64,000 nucleotides of DNA from [Eubacterium] siraeum (GCA_025150425.1 CP102281.1:2630743-2694742); one strand, 5' to 3'; positions 26,613 through 35,589 are shown, counted from the stretch's first letter. Numbers and translations: made by a program. Notes: generated by a model from the sequence alone, not told the origin.

Positions 26613-27815
26613 ATGAATATAGCTATTGCACAGTCGGGCGGTCCTACGGCGGCGATAAATTCATCGCTTTGCGGAGTTTTTGACGAGGCGGAAAAGTACA
26701 ACGAGATCGACAGAATATACGGCTCGCTGAACGGCATAGAGGGTATACTGAACGATAACCTTATCGACCTCAAGGAAGTGCTTATCACAGAAAACGACAA
26801 GCAGTTACTGAAGCGCACTCCCTCGACGGTGCTTGGCTCGTGCCGTTTCAAGCTGAAAAACAGCAGTGACGATGACAGCGACTACAAGCGTATCACGCAG
26901 ACCTTCGCAAAGTATGATATAAAGGCCTTTTTCTATATCGGCGGTAACGATTCGATGGATACCGTAATGAAGCTGGATGCTTATTTCAGAGAAAACCACA
27001 TTGATATAAAGGTTGTCGGCGTGCCGAAAACGATAGACAACGATTTACCGCTTACCGACCATACTCCCGGTTTCGGCTCTGCGGCAAAATATGTTGCGAC
27101 AACATTACAGGAAATAATCCGTGACAGCCGTGTATACTCCATTCCGTCTGTTACGATAGTAGAAATAATGGGACGTGACGCAGGCTGGCTCACGGCATCG
27201 TCCTGTGTACTGCGTGCAAACGGAGAGCCTGCTCCACACCTTATCTACCTTCCCGAAAGCGACTTTTCACAGGAGCGTTACCTTGAGGACGTGAAAAGAA
27301 TATCCGAAAGATACAAGGCTGTTATCGTAGCCGTTTCGGAGGGCATAGACTGCCTTGCGAGCCGCTCGGAAGCCACCGACGCATTCGGTCATAAATATCT
27401 GTCGGGTGTCGGAAAATATCTTGAAGAGCTTACCCGTGACCATATGGGCTGCAAGGTGCGTTCGATAGAGCTTAATGTAATGCAGAGATGCGGCTCGCAT
27501 ATAGCCTCTCTCACCGACCTTGACGAAGCGTGGAGAATAGGTGCGGCGGCTGTGAACGAGGCACTGAAATACGGCGGCAGCGGCATAATGATGGGATTCA
27601 GACGGATCAGCAACAATCCTTACCGTGTCGGCATCGTTCCGCTTGACGTAAGAGAATGTGCAAACAAGGCTAAATATTTCCCGAAGGAATGGATAACCCC
27701 CGAGGGAAACAACGTTACGATAGACGCACTGAATTACTTCCTGCCTCTTATACAGGGCGAGCCGAAGATAGATTACCGAAACGGCATACCCGTGCATTTC
27801 AGGCTTGACCAGTAG
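26613..27815 (+). CDS. 6-phosphofructokinase, predicted PPi-dependent
   Basis: Phosphorylates fructose 6-phosphate in glycolysis. The 400-residue protein starts MNIAIAQSGGPTAAINSSL and has GGNDSMDT near residue 113 and VGVPKTIDNDLPLTDHTPG near residue 138. The Lys in PKTIDND is typical of pyrophosphate-using enzymes; ATP enzymes have PGTIDND. The classic GGDDS is replaced by GGNDS, so the phosphate donor is not certain. It is monocistronic, with a terminator at 27834. Confidence 0.88.
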   Translation: MNIAIAQSGGPTAAINSSLCGVFDEAEKYNEIDRIYGSLNGIEGILNDNLIDLKEVLITENDKQLLKRTPSTVLGSCRFKLKNSSDDDSDYKRITQTFAKYDIKAFFYIGGNDSMDTVMKLDAYFRENHIDIKVVGVPKTIDNDLPLTDHTPGFGSAAKYVATTLQEIIRDSRVYSIPSVTIVEIMGRDAGWLTASSCVLRANGEPAPHLIYLPESDFSQERYLEDVKRISERYKAVIVAVSEGIDCLASRSEATDAFGHKYLSGVGKYLEELTRDHMGCKVRSIELNVMQRCGSHIASLTDLDEAWRIGAAAVNEALKYGGSGIMMGFRRISNNPYRVGIVPLDVRECANKAKYFPKEWITPEGNNVTIDALNYFLPLIQGEPKIDYRNGIPVHFRLDQ

Positions 27816-27833
27816 AAGATATAAAACAAAACA

Positions 27834-27865
27834 GGCATCGGTCATAAGCGGCCGATGCCCGTTTT
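27834..27865. terminator. Bidirectional intrinsic terminator
   Basis: GGCATCGG (27834-27841)/CCGATGCC (27852-27859) followed by CGTTTTTC on the plus strand, with an A-rich left flank for the converging minus gene. Confidence 0.85.
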
Positions 27866-27877
27866 TCATTTTTCCAC

Positions 27878-28294
27878 TCAATCAAACTTCGTTATCTGCG
27901 GATTCCTGCAGTGCTGTAATAAATACAGCACCTCATCGCTCTTTACAAAATAAGACTTTGAATAGGTATCATCGACATAGAAGTCGAGCAGGAACTTATC
28001 CTCCCATTCGTGCAGGGATACCTTGAGCTTTTCCTTTATCTCGTCATACTTATCGCCGAATAAAGCTCTCAGCCCTTTTCCTCTGCGTAAAAAGCCGTAA
28101 ACGAACATTGCTCCTCGAAAGCACGGTAAAAGCTGCGAGTAGATCGGAGAGTCACGGCGGAACTCGATAACTACCTTCTGCTCTGTAAGGCCTCCGGGTG
28201 CGTCCCTGTCCTCAGGGAGTACAGTTCTGAACTTTTCGGGCGGCATTATCGTGCCAAGCTCGATGAATTCTGCATTTTCATAGGGTGCTGTCAT
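27878..28294 (-). CDS. Uncharacterised protein
   Basis: 138 residues, soluble, mixed charge, with no signal peptide or membrane segment. I do not recognise a family. A good ribosome site (GAAAGGA) precedes the ATG, and the gene has its own terminator shared with the phosphofructokinase gene. It has an Arg/Lys-rich middle (FRGAMFVYGFLRRGKG) and a C-terminal part rich in aromatic residues. A small intracellular protein is all that can be said. Confidence 0.7.
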   Translation of the reverse strand: MTAPYENAEFIELGTIMPPEKFRTVLPEDRDAPGGLTEQKVVIEFRRDSPIYSQLLPCFRGAMFVYGFLRRGKGLRALFGDKYDEIKEKLKVSLHEWEDKFLLDFYVDDTYSKSYFVKSDEVLYLLQHCRNPQITKFD

Positions 28295-28405
28295 AATATA
28301 TCCTTCCTTTCGTCCTCATATAAAACTATCGGTGTCTTTATTATATATGCGTCATCCGGCTACTTCAATGAGCCGCCGCACAATATACTTAAACTACGGC
28401 ACAGC

Positions 28406-29560
28406 TTATAAAAACTCCTTTATAAAAAATGAAAGCATAAGCCTTAGCTTGTCCTCATAATTCAGCTCACAGCCCAGTATCTCCTTTATCCTTCTCAGCT
28501 TGTAGTTTACTGTATTGCGGTGAACGAATGTTATCCTTGCGACCTCCTGCACACTGCTGTCATTTTCAAGATAGCACTTGAGCGTTTCCATATAATCCGT
28601 ACCGTTTGCGCTGTCGAATTCTTCAAGCGTACCCAGCGTTTCGTCATATATCTCGTGCAGTACCGATGTATCTTTTATATGTACAAGCAGCTTGTATATG
28701 CCCATATCGCTGTAGGCTACACAGTTTTCGCCGTGCAGGGTAGCCACCTTGAGCGCCATTACCGCCTTGCGGTAACCGTCGGATATTGCGGTGTACCCTT
28801 GCTTTGACGGGCTTATGCCGCAGGTGAGCGTCGCTCCCTCCCCGCCTGAATTGAAAATGGTATCAAATGTCGAAAGAATCTTCCGTACATCCTCTTCTTT
28901 ACAGTCGGGGCATACTGTCACAAGATTTTTATCCTGAAAGAAAAAGCTGAATTGCCTTCCGCTTGTATTCAGCACCTTTTGCATGGCGCTTGTGGCGGCT
29001 TTTTTCAACTCATCGTCACTAAGCTCGGTTTTGGAAAAGCCGCATACGCCTACGCAATAGTCGGATGACGGGAAATAACTGCGCCGTTCAAGCGTCGATT
29101 TATATCCCGCCTCGTTCTCCGGCGAAAATATAAGGTTTCTGAGGGCGGTGGCAAGCGCCGTTTCTATCTCCTCGCCGGTTACTATCCTGTGGCAGAAGTC
29201 GTAGGTTATATCTATCAGCTTTACCTCCCACGGTACACTAAACAACGGCAGGGAATTAATATCGCAGCAGTCTTTTACGCTTTGCGGTATACTTTTTATA
29301 TATTTACCTGTGTTGATAACAAGCGCACTGCAACGTTTTTCTATCAGCTCCTCGACAAACTTCAGCAGGTGACCTTCATCGTTTATTCCGACCCCTGTCA
29401 TAAAGACCATTTCGTTTCCGTGAAGAAAAGGTGACACATCAGCGTTTTCAACCAGATGCACCCAGCGGACGTAGTTCCCCAGTCCCTCTTTTCCCGCAAC
29501 AAGCTTCATAACGTAATTTGCCTGTGCATTTGCACATAGCTTTGATACTGTAATCGACAT
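28406..29560 (-). CDS. PucR-family transcriptional regulator
   Basis: A 384-residue regulator. The N-terminal PucR domain (about 1-125) has the typical ENADVSPFLHGNEMVFMTG; the C-terminal CdaR/PucR-type helix-turn-helix has LKCYLENDSSVQEVARITFVHRNTV and LRRIKEILG. PucR proteins regulate purine and related nitrogen catabolism. It is divergent from the pyrimidine import and breakdown genes, so it is the probable regulator of this locus. I start at the ATG at 29560 after AGAGAGGTG, not the longer open frame. Confidence 0.92.
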   Translation of the reverse strand: MSITVSKLCANAQANYVMKLVAGKEGLGNYVRWVHLVENADVSPFLHGNEMVFMTGVGINDEGHLLKFVEELIEKRCSALVINTGKYIKSIPQSVKDCCDINSLPLFSVPWEVKLIDITYDFCHRIVTGEEIETALATALRNLIFSPENEAGYKSTLERRSYFPSSDYCVGVCGFSKTELSDDELKKAATSAMQKVLNTSGRQFSFFFQDKNLVTVCPDCKEEDVRKILSTFDTIFNSGGEGATLTCGISPSKQGYTAISDGYRKAVMALKVATLHGENCVAYSDMGIYKLLVHIKDTSVLHEIYDETLGTLEEFDSANGTDYMETLKCYLENDSSVQEVARITFVHRNTVNYKLRRIKEILGCELNYEDKLRLMLSFFIKEFL

Positions 29561-29593
29561 ATTCTCACCTCTCTTTCTTTTAAGATAGCAAAA

Positions 29594-29632
29594 ACCGCCA
29601 AAGCTCCCTTGTTTCCCGACAGCTCCGGCGGT
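29594..29632 (-). terminator. Possible attenuator in the pucR leader
   Basis: On the minus strand ACCGCC (29632-29627) pairs with GGCGGT (29599-29594), with inner AGCT/AGCT pairing and TTTTTGC after the stem. It lies between the pucR promoter and start codon. Confidence 0.55.
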
Positions 29633-29655
29633 GTTCATCTCGTTTATTGATATAG

Positions 29656-29684
29656 AGTATAGCACGGTTTTGCATAATTGTCAA
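29656..29684 (-). promoter_or_regulatory. Sigma-A promoter of pucR
   Basis: Minus strand TTGACA (29684-29679), 17-bp spacer, TATACT (29661-29656). Confidence 0.85.
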
Positions 29685-29763
29685 GAGAATATTGCAAAAT
29701 TCAACTACAGCACAAACAAAACGTCTTTCTTTAGGCTCTCTGCACAATTCAGCACAAATGCTA

Positions 29764-29792
29764 TTGCAATGCGATTTTAAGCGTGATATAAT
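29764..29792 (+). promoter_or_regulatory. Sigma-A promoter of the pyrimidine import/catabolism operon
   Basis: TTGCAA (29764-29769), 17-bp spacer, TATAAT (29787-29792). Divergent from the pucR promoter about 80 bp away, so one PucR site could control both. Confidence 0.8.
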
Positions 29793-29840
29793 GCAGTTAA
29801 ACCGAAAGGAAACAGTGAAATAAAACAAAAAGAAACTTGC

Positions 29841-29879
29841 AACGGCGCAGAAAGTGATTTCTGCGCCGTTTTGTTTTGC
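29841..29879 (+). terminator. Strong intrinsic terminator within the operon leader
   Basis: A 13-bp perfect stem AACGGCGCAGAAA/TTTCTGCGCCGTT with a GTGA loop, then TTTTGTTTT. It lies between the promoter at 29764 and the first gene at 29931, so the operon must be read through it: attenuation is likely. No classical PyrR site or T-box was recognised. Confidence 0.8.
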
Positions 29880-29930
29880 AGGAATAAAAAGATAAGACTT
29901 GCAAAACGGGAAAGAAAGGAGTGCTTAGAA

Positions 29931-30713
29931 ATGAGTGAAAAGGTAAATGCACCGGAGATTTCGGTAAAGAACGTCAGTATGGTGTTCTCGGACAGCAAAG
30001 GAAATCCGGTACAGGCACTTAAGAATGTAAGCATTGATATTCAGAAAGGTGAGTTCATATCGCTTCTCGGCCCTTCAGGCTGCGGTAAGTCTACACTTCT
30101 TCGTATAGTATCGGATCTGCTGACCCCCACCTCAGGCGAGGTTACGGTCTGCGGTAAGACACCGAGAGAAACAAGACTTGAGCAGAAGTTCGGTATCGTG
30201 TTCCAGAACCCCGTGCTTCTCGACTGGAGAACGGTAAGAAAGAACATAAGACTTCCGCTTGAGATGATGAAGGTTCCGAAAGAGGAACAGGCGAGCCGTA
30301 TCGAACAGGTACTGGAGCTTGTCGGACTCAAGGAATTCGGAAACAGCTACCCCGGACAGCTTTCGGGCGGTATGCAGCAGAGAGTAGGCATAGCAAGAGC
30401 GCTTGCGATACAGCCCGACATACTGCTGATGGACGAACCGTTCTCGGCACTTGACGAGTTCACAAGAGAAAAGCTCAACGACGATGTACTTTCAATATGG
30501 AGAAAGACAAACAAGACGGTGCTTTTCGTAACACACAACATATCCGAGTCGGTATATATGTCCGACAGGATCTGCGTTTTATCACCGCATCCCGGCAGAC
30601 TTTCGGCAATAGTTGATGTAAATCTTCCCAGACCGAGAGTTCCGGATATGAGAGGTACTCCCGAATTTGCCGCTCTTGTAGAGAAGGTAAGAAACAGCTT
30701 CGAGGGTATATAA
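29931..30713 (+). CDS. ABC transporter ATP-binding protein (nitrate/sulfonate/pyrimidine type)
   Basis: ATPase of an importer, 260 residues. Walker A LGPSGCGKST, Q-loop VFQNPVLLDW, signature LSGGMQQRVG, Walker B ILLMDEPFSALDE and H-loop VTHNI are all intact. The group (SsuB/TauB-like) works with NMT1/THI5-type binding proteins. The ATG at 29931 follows AAAGGAG; the open frame upstream runs through the attenuator and is not used. Two permease genes and the binding protein gene follow. Confidence 0.94.
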   Translation: MSEKVNAPEISVKNVSMVFSDSKGNPVQALKNVSIDIQKGEFISLLGPSGCGKSTLLRIVSDLLTPTSGEVTVCGKTPRETRLEQKFGIVFQNPVLLDWRTVRKNIRLPLEMMKVPKEEQASRIEQVLELVGLKEFGNSYPGQLSGGMQQRVGIARALAIQPDILLMDEPFSALDEFTREKLNDDVLSIWRKTNKTVLFVTHNISESVYMSDRICVLSPHPGRLSAIVDVNLPRPRVPDMRGTPEFAALVEKVRNSFEGI

Positions 30714-30734
30714 AGCCGAAAGGAGCGTTAAGAA

Positions 30735-31556
30735 ATGATAAAAAGGATAACTTCCTCCAAAGGCATAGTAACTGCCGTATGGGTGCTGGGTCTTGTAGTG
30801 ATATGGGAGATATGCGCATTTATAGTAGGAGCGACACAGCGTACACCCGTAAACGTACTTCCGCATCTGTACCGGATAATCGGCTCGTTCTTTGATACAA
30901 AGTCGATAACCGGTTCGGGCGATACGATAGCAACACTGGTTTTTTCCAGTGCCGCAGAAACGCTTTCAAGAGCGCTTATCGGTTTTATAATCGGTATGGT
31001 GCTGGGCTACATACTGGCTTTGCTGATGCACCTGTCGCACATAGTGGAAAAGATAGCGTTCCCGTATCTTATGATAATCCAGATGATACCTATTCTCGGT
31101 ATGGCGCCTATTGTACTTTCAATAACGGGCGATATATCAAGCGCACGAATCATAATCGCCGCAATTCTCACATTCTACCCCGTTTCGACAAATACGCTGG
31201 CAGGCTTCAAGTCGGTCGGACGTGAAAGACACGAGCTGATGAGATCCTACGGTGCAAGCAAGTTTCAGCTTTACACAAAGATGCTTATCCCGTCGGCAAT
31301 GTCCTACTTCTTCACGGGTCTTAAAATCTCGGCACCTATGGCGATAACAGCATCTATCCTTGTAGATACGCTTCAGGGCGGCAACGGTCTTGGCTGTATG
31401 CTCTCCCAGTCGCTGAAAGGCTCGATGACAAGATTCGTATTCTGGGATATAGTAATATTCAGCGCAGTTATAGGCGTGCTGAGCTTCTATCTTATGGGCG
31501 TTATCGAAAGAGCGATAACACCGGCGAAAAGAAAGGCAAAGAAAAAAGCACAGTAA
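30735..31556 (+). CDS. ABC transporter permease
   Basis: A 273-residue membrane protein with about six hydrophobic segments and the BPD permease signature around residues 165-185 (ELMRSYGASKFQLYTKMLIPSAM, the EAA-like loop). It belongs with the ATPase 21 bp upstream and a second permease 18 bp downstream; the importer is probably a heterodimer of these two. Confidence 0.92.
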   Translation: MIKRITSSKGIVTAVWVLGLVVIWEICAFIVGATQRTPVNVLPHLYRIIGSFFDTKSITGSGDTIATLVFSSAAETLSRALIGFIIGMVLGYILALLMHLSHIVEKIAFPYLMIIQMIPILGMAPIVLSITGDISSARIIIAAILTFYPVSTNTLAGFKSVGRERHELMRSYGASKFQLYTKMLIPSAMSYFFTGLKISAPMAITASILVDTLQGGNGLGCMLSQSLKGSMTRFVFWDIVIFSAVIGVLSFYLMGVIERAITPAKRKAKKKAQ

Positions 31557-31574
31557 GGAAAGGACTGATCGCAC

Positions 31575-32378
31575 TTGAAAGGCAAGGTAATCAAAAACAT
31601 CATAACAACAGTCGGCCTGCCCGTACTGTTCGGAGCATTGATATTCACACTGTGGCAGACAAAGGTTCTGCACGCACTGTTCAAAACGGATGAGATAATC
31701 CTTCCGCTCCCGACAAGAATAGGCTCAATCATAGGCGATAACTTTACAAATATGTTACCGCAGATAGCGTCAACTCTTATAGTGGCGCTCGGAGGACTTG
31801 TACTCGGCTCGATACTCGGTTACTTCATCGGCGTTGCCGGTGCGGTATTCAAGAAGTGGGGCATGGGTGGTCTGACCATAGTATCCGCATTCAACGCAAT
31901 CCCGCTCGTAGCACTCGCTCCGGTTATCAACAACTGGACAAGGGATCTGTCGGGCGTGGTAGATATAAGAAGTACGGTGGCTAAGATAATCACCGTTACG
32001 ATATTCTGCACAGCTTCAATGAGCGTAAACGCATACAGAGGTCTGACGGAGGTGAAACCGTTCTCGGAGGATCTGTTTGCATCATACGGTTCAAGCAAGC
32101 TGAAAATGTTCTTCAAGCTGAGGCTCCCGAACTCACTGCCCTATGTATTCACGGCTTTAAGAGTAAGCGTTCCGTCCTGTATAATCGGTGCGGTAGTATG
32201 CGAATACTTCGCAGAGCAGGTAATCGGTGTCGGCAGACAGATAAGAGAGAACATAGTCAAGGGTCAGTTCCCGACAGCGTGGGCATATATAACGATAGCC
32301 TGCGTAATGGGCATACTGATGTACATCATACTCCTCACAGTTGAGGCAATCGTGCTGAAAAACCGCCGTGCAAGATAA
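31575..32378 (+). CDS. ABC transporter permease
   Basis: A 267-residue second permease with the same fold and an EAA-like loop (FASYGSSKLKMFFKLRLPNSLPYVF). No ATG fits the N-terminus; TTG at 31575 behind AAGGAAAGGA is the best start. It is followed by a 225-bp gap before the binding protein gene; the gap has no gene and includes several short hairpins. Confidence 0.9.
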   Translation: MKGKVIKNIITTVGLPVLFGALIFTLWQTKVLHALFKTDEIILPLPTRIGSIIGDNFTNMLPQIASTLIVALGGLVLGSILGYFIGVAGAVFKKWGMGGLTIVSAFNAIPLVALAPVINNWTRDLSGVVDIRSTVAKIITVTIFCTASMSVNAYRGLTEVKPFSEDLFASYGSSKLKMFFKLRLPNSLPYVFTALRVSVPSCIIGAVVCEYFAEQVIGVGRQIRENIVKGQFPTAWAYITIACVMGILMYIILLTVEAIVLKNRRAR

Positions 32379-32603
32379 GCAAAAGAGCGGTTTCAGATAT
32401 AAGGCGTATCGGCACTATCATTCAACGCCCATCCGATGCCATAATTTCCGTATTACTTCGTTGCTTTTTCTTGACATACAAAACAGTATGCCTACAAAAA
32501 AGCGCCTCGTTCTACGAAAATTCGGCTATCGCCTGAACGTTTCAGATAGCACCGACACACCTAAACTAAAACCAGTTTTAAAGACGAGAAAGGATGAAAC
32601 ATT

Positions 32604-33752
32604 ATGAAAAACAAAAGAGTGTTAGCGGCATTACTCGCAGCAAGCTGTCTTGCTACATCGTTCACCGCTTGTTCCGGTGACAGCTCATCAAGCAGCACTG
32701 CAGAAAGCTCAGCCGCATCGGCAGACGCTTCTTCAAGCGCCGCAGAGGGTTCTTCGGAAAGCACAGGTCTTATGAGCGATGAAGAAATCATCAAGAAGGC
32801 TTCAAGCGAAAACAAGGTCGGCAACTGGGGTCTCGGCAACGAGTACGAAATTCAGGCTCTGCTTTCAAAGTACGGTCTGCCCACAGATTATATCACAATG
32901 GACTTCACAATGGATCAGATAGATAAGGATACTATTACGCTGGCATCGGCAATGACATTCAACGAGCTTGGTCTTATCAAGAACAACTATGACGGCGGTT
33001 ATAACTACGGCGATGAGATCGGTGTCATCGATATGAACGATGAGGGTGTTGCGATGCTCGAGGATAACCTGTTCTGCACAAAGGAATTCGCAAAGAACAA
33101 CCCCAATACAGTAAAGGCATTCGTTGCCGCATCAATGAAGGGCTGGACATATGCGTGCGAGCATCCCGATGAAGCCGCAGAAATCGTATTCAAGTACGGC
33201 TCATCGGTATCGGCTGACCACCAGAAGTATATGGCTTCAGAGGTTGCAAAGCTTGTAACGACAGATACAAAGGGCAATGCGGTTTCCGCTTCGGATGTAG
33301 GTAAGATGGACGAAGACGCTATGCAGCAGACACTTGACCTTGCTAAGCAGTACATCAAGCTTGATGACGCTACAGCGGCAGACAAGCTCGCTAAGCTTAC
33401 ACTTGATGACATCCGTTCTTCCGACTATCTGACATATGACGGCGGAGCAGTTGAGAAGTCTGACCTCAAGGTTCAGCTTAAATGGTTACCACAGGCTCAG
33501 TTCATGGGCTATTATGTAGCACTTGACAAGGGCTACTACAAAGATAACGGCCTTAACGTAGAGATCGTAAGCGGCGGCGGTGACGTTTCTGAAACAGTTG
33601 CAGTAAGCAACGGTACTGTTGACTTCGGTGTAACGTGGGTTTCTAACCTTATCAACGCCAACGCAGGCGGTATGGAGCTTCTCGAAGTAGCTCAGGTATA
33701 TCAGAGATCAGGTCTTGTTCTTTGCTACAAGAAGAGCCAGTTTACAAAGTAA
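32604..33752 (+). CDS. NMT1/THI5-like ABC substrate-binding lipoprotein, apparently circularly permuted
   Basis: Binding protein of the upstream importer, 382 residues. Residues 1-23 are a lipoprotein signal (lipobox FTAC, C23) and 24-55 a Ser/Ala-rich linker. Family members have the segment starting VQLKWLPQAQFMGYYVALDKG at the N-terminus, followed by a domain starting with KVGNWGLGNEYE. Here the order is reversed: KVGNWGLGNEYE is at residue 71 and the usual N-terminal segment is at residues 287-382, ending LVLCYKKSQFTK. There is no frameshift. The order is best explained by circular permutation. A pyrimidine-like ligand is inferred from the operon. Confidence 0.85.
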   Translation: MKNKRVLAALLAASCLATSFTACSGDSSSSSTAESSAASADASSSAAEGSSESTGLMSDEEIIKKASSENKVGNWGLGNEYEIQALLSKYGLPTDYITMDFTMDQIDKDTITLASAMTFNELGLIKNNYDGGYNYGDEIGVIDMNDEGVAMLEDNLFCTKEFAKNNPNTVKAFVAASMKGWTYACEHPDEAAEIVFKYGSSVSADHQKYMASEVAKLVTTDTKGNAVSASDVGKMDEDAMQQTLDLAKQYIKLDDATAADKLAKLTLDDIRSSDYLTYDGGAVEKSDLKVQLKWLPQAQFMGYYVALDKGYYKDNGLNVEIVSGGGDVSETVAVSNGTVDFGVTWVSNLINANAGGMELLEVAQVYQRSGLVLCYKKSQFTK

Positions 33753-33794
33753 TTCACGGTTTCGGATTACTCCGGAAGCTGAAAGGCGGTATAT

Positions 33795-34253
33795 ATGAGC
33801 GAAAAGAAAATACTTGTAAGCGGTTGCCTTTTCGGCTGGCATTGCCGCTATGATGACGGCGATACGCCGTGTCTGCACCCACAGTTCCTTAAATGGAAAG
33901 AGGAGGGCAGACTGATACCGGTATGTCCCGAAGTGTTCGGCGGTCTTCCGACCCCACGTCCCGATTGTCAGCGTACAGGCGATAAGGTGATGAGCTGCGC
34001 AGGCGGCGACTGCACCGAGCAGTACACAAAAGGCGCAAACGAGGCGTTAAGACTTGCAAAGGAAAACGATGTTGCTCTTTGCATAATGAAAGAAGACAGC
34101 CCCTCCTGCGGAAGCACCCACATATATGACGGTACCTTCACGGATACGATCATCGAGGGACAGGGGCTTGCGGTAGAATATCTCAGAAACGCAGGCTACA
34201 AGGTATTCAGCGAGAATATGATTGAAGAAGTCATAAAGGCACTCGCAAAGTAA
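33795..34253 (+). CDS. DUF523 protein, probable TudS-like thiouracil desulfidase
   Basis: A 152-residue DUF523 protein. It has the family motifs VSGCLFGWHCRYDG at the start, VCPEVFGGLPTPRPDC near residue 45-60, and KEDSPSCGSTHIYDGTF near residue 100-115, with the conserved Cys residues that bind a [4Fe-4S] cluster in characterised TudS. TudS removes sulfur from 2-thiouracil to give uracil. Its place between a pyrimidine-type importer and uracil breakdown genes supports such a role here; the substrate is inferred. Confidence 0.85.
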   Translation: MSEKKILVSGCLFGWHCRYDDGDTPCLHPQFLKWKEEGRLIPVCPEVFGGLPTPRPDCQRTGDKVMSCAGGDCTEQYTKGANEALRLAKENDVALCIMKEDSPSCGSTHIYDGTFTDTIIEGQGLAVEYLRNAGYKVFSENMIEEVIKALAK

Positions 34254-34284
34254 ACACTACAGCAATTTATACAGTGAGTTCAGT

Positions 34285-34383
34285 ATCGCACGAGCAGTTA
34301 AATACCGTTCGTGCGATCGGGAAAGACGTCAGGGCGGACGTATCACGGCACAGCGGTCGTTTCGCTCCGACGTTTTTCCCGAT
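34285..34383 (+). promoter_or_regulatory. Two strong hairpins between the DUF523 and dehydrogenase genes
   Basis: ATCGCACGA (34285-34293)/TCGTGCGAT (34309-34317) forms a 9-bp stem. Directly after it, ATCGGGAAA near 34316 can pair with TTTTCCCGAT near 34374-34383, with inner GACGTC/GACGT. The second structure is followed by AAAAA, not a T-run, so it may be an mRNA stability or processing element rather than a terminator. Confidence 0.5.
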
Positions 34384-34428
34384 AAAAATACAAACTTTAT
34401 CAAGAGCAGAAGGAAAGAGGGTATAACA

Positions 34429-35568
34429 GTGGTATTCAGATCACCACCAACGATTATTTACGGCAAGGGTACAGTTACCTCAGTCGGAGAGCAGGCGGCC
34501 CGCTTCGGAAAAAGGGCGGTGCTTGTCTGCGGAAAAGGCTCGCTTAGAAAAAGCGGAGTGCTTGATATTATAGTATCAAGCCTCGAAAAAGCAGGCGTTT
34601 CCTGTGCGGTATACGACCGTGTAGGCTCAGACCCGACCACATCGGATGTTGACAAGGGTGCGGCTTTTGCAAAGGAAAACGGCTGTGATGTAATAGTAGC
34701 GGCAGGCGGAGGAAGTCCTCTTGATGCGGCAAAGGGAATCGGAATGCTGCTCACAAACGGCGGCAAGGTGACCGATTACGAAAAGACCGCTCCCGAAAAG
34801 GAGTCGCTCCCCATTATCGCAATACCGACCACAGCCGGCACAGGCAGTGAAGCGACAAGATACTCGGTAATCACAGATACCGACAGAAACATAAAGATGC
34901 TGTTATCGACAGACGGAATCATTCCGAAGGTAGCAATTCTTGACTTTGCGATAACAAAATCATTGCCGCCGTTTATGACAGCGGCAACCGGAATGGATGC
35001 TCTGACCCACGCAATAGAGAGCTACATAAACGTCAACGCATCGCCTATGACAAAGATGTATTCGCTTGAAGCGATAAGGCTGATTTCAAAGAGCTTAATC
35101 CCGGCTGTCCTTGACGGCAGGAACGAGCAGGCAAGAGAGGATATGCTCCTTGCCGCCTTATATGCCGGAATCGCAATATGCAGTACGCCGACAGCGCTTG
35201 TTCACTCAATGTCAAGACCGCTCGGAGCGTGGTTCCATATTCCGCACGGTCTCGCAAACGCAATGCTTCTAAGTACGGTTATGGAATATAACCGCCCGTC
35301 CTGCCCCGAAAAATTCCGTGACATCGCAATAGCGATGGGTGAGAATGTCGAGGGCTTGTCGGTAAGAGAGGCAAGTATAGCGGCAGTTGAAGCTATCGCC
35401 GCAATAGCGGACGAAACAGGACTTCCGAAGCTGCTTTCTTCACAGGGAGTAACAGAGGACAAGATACCGACTCTTGCAAAGGACGCATTCGCCGCAGGAA
35501 GTACGGCTAACAACCCCAGAGTTCCCACAGTAGAAGAAATCGAAACGATATATAAAAGTATTTTCTGA
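34429..35568 (+). CDS. Iron-containing alcohol dehydrogenase, probable malonate semialdehyde reductase
   Basis: A 379-residue group III (Fe-type) dehydrogenase. The nucleotide-binding GGGSPLDAAKGIG, the T-T-A-G-T-G-S motif and the metal ligands in GMDALTHAIESYI and HGLANAM are present. Start is the GTG at 34429 behind AGGAAAGAGG. In reductive pyrimidine breakdown such an enzyme can reduce malonate semialdehyde to 3-hydroxypropionate; the role is inferred from its neighbours. Confidence 0.88.
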   Translation: MVFRSPPTIIYGKGTVTSVGEQAARFGKRAVLVCGKGSLRKSGVLDIIVSSLEKAGVSCAVYDRVGSDPTTSDVDKGAAFAKENGCDVIVAAGGGSPLDAAKGIGMLLTNGGKVTDYEKTAPEKESLPIIAIPTTAGTGSEATRYSVITDTDRNIKMLLSTDGIIPKVAILDFAITKSLPPFMTAATGMDALTHAIESYINVNASPMTKMYSLEAIRLISKSLIPAVLDGRNEQAREDMLLAALYAGIAICSTPTALVHSMSRPLGAWFHIPHGLANAMLLSTVMEYNRPSCPEKFRDIAIAMGENVEGLSVREASIAAVEAIAAIADETGLPKLLSSQGVTEDKIPTLAKDAFAAGSTANNPRVPTVEEIETIYKSIF

Positions 35569-35589
35569 TAAAAGAAAGGAAGAAACAGT

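Noticed and set aside
32379..32603. A riboswitch or separate promoter before the binding protein gene
   Set aside because: A TTGACA is present near 32474 but has no -10 box at a suitable distance, and no known riboswitch pattern was recognised.
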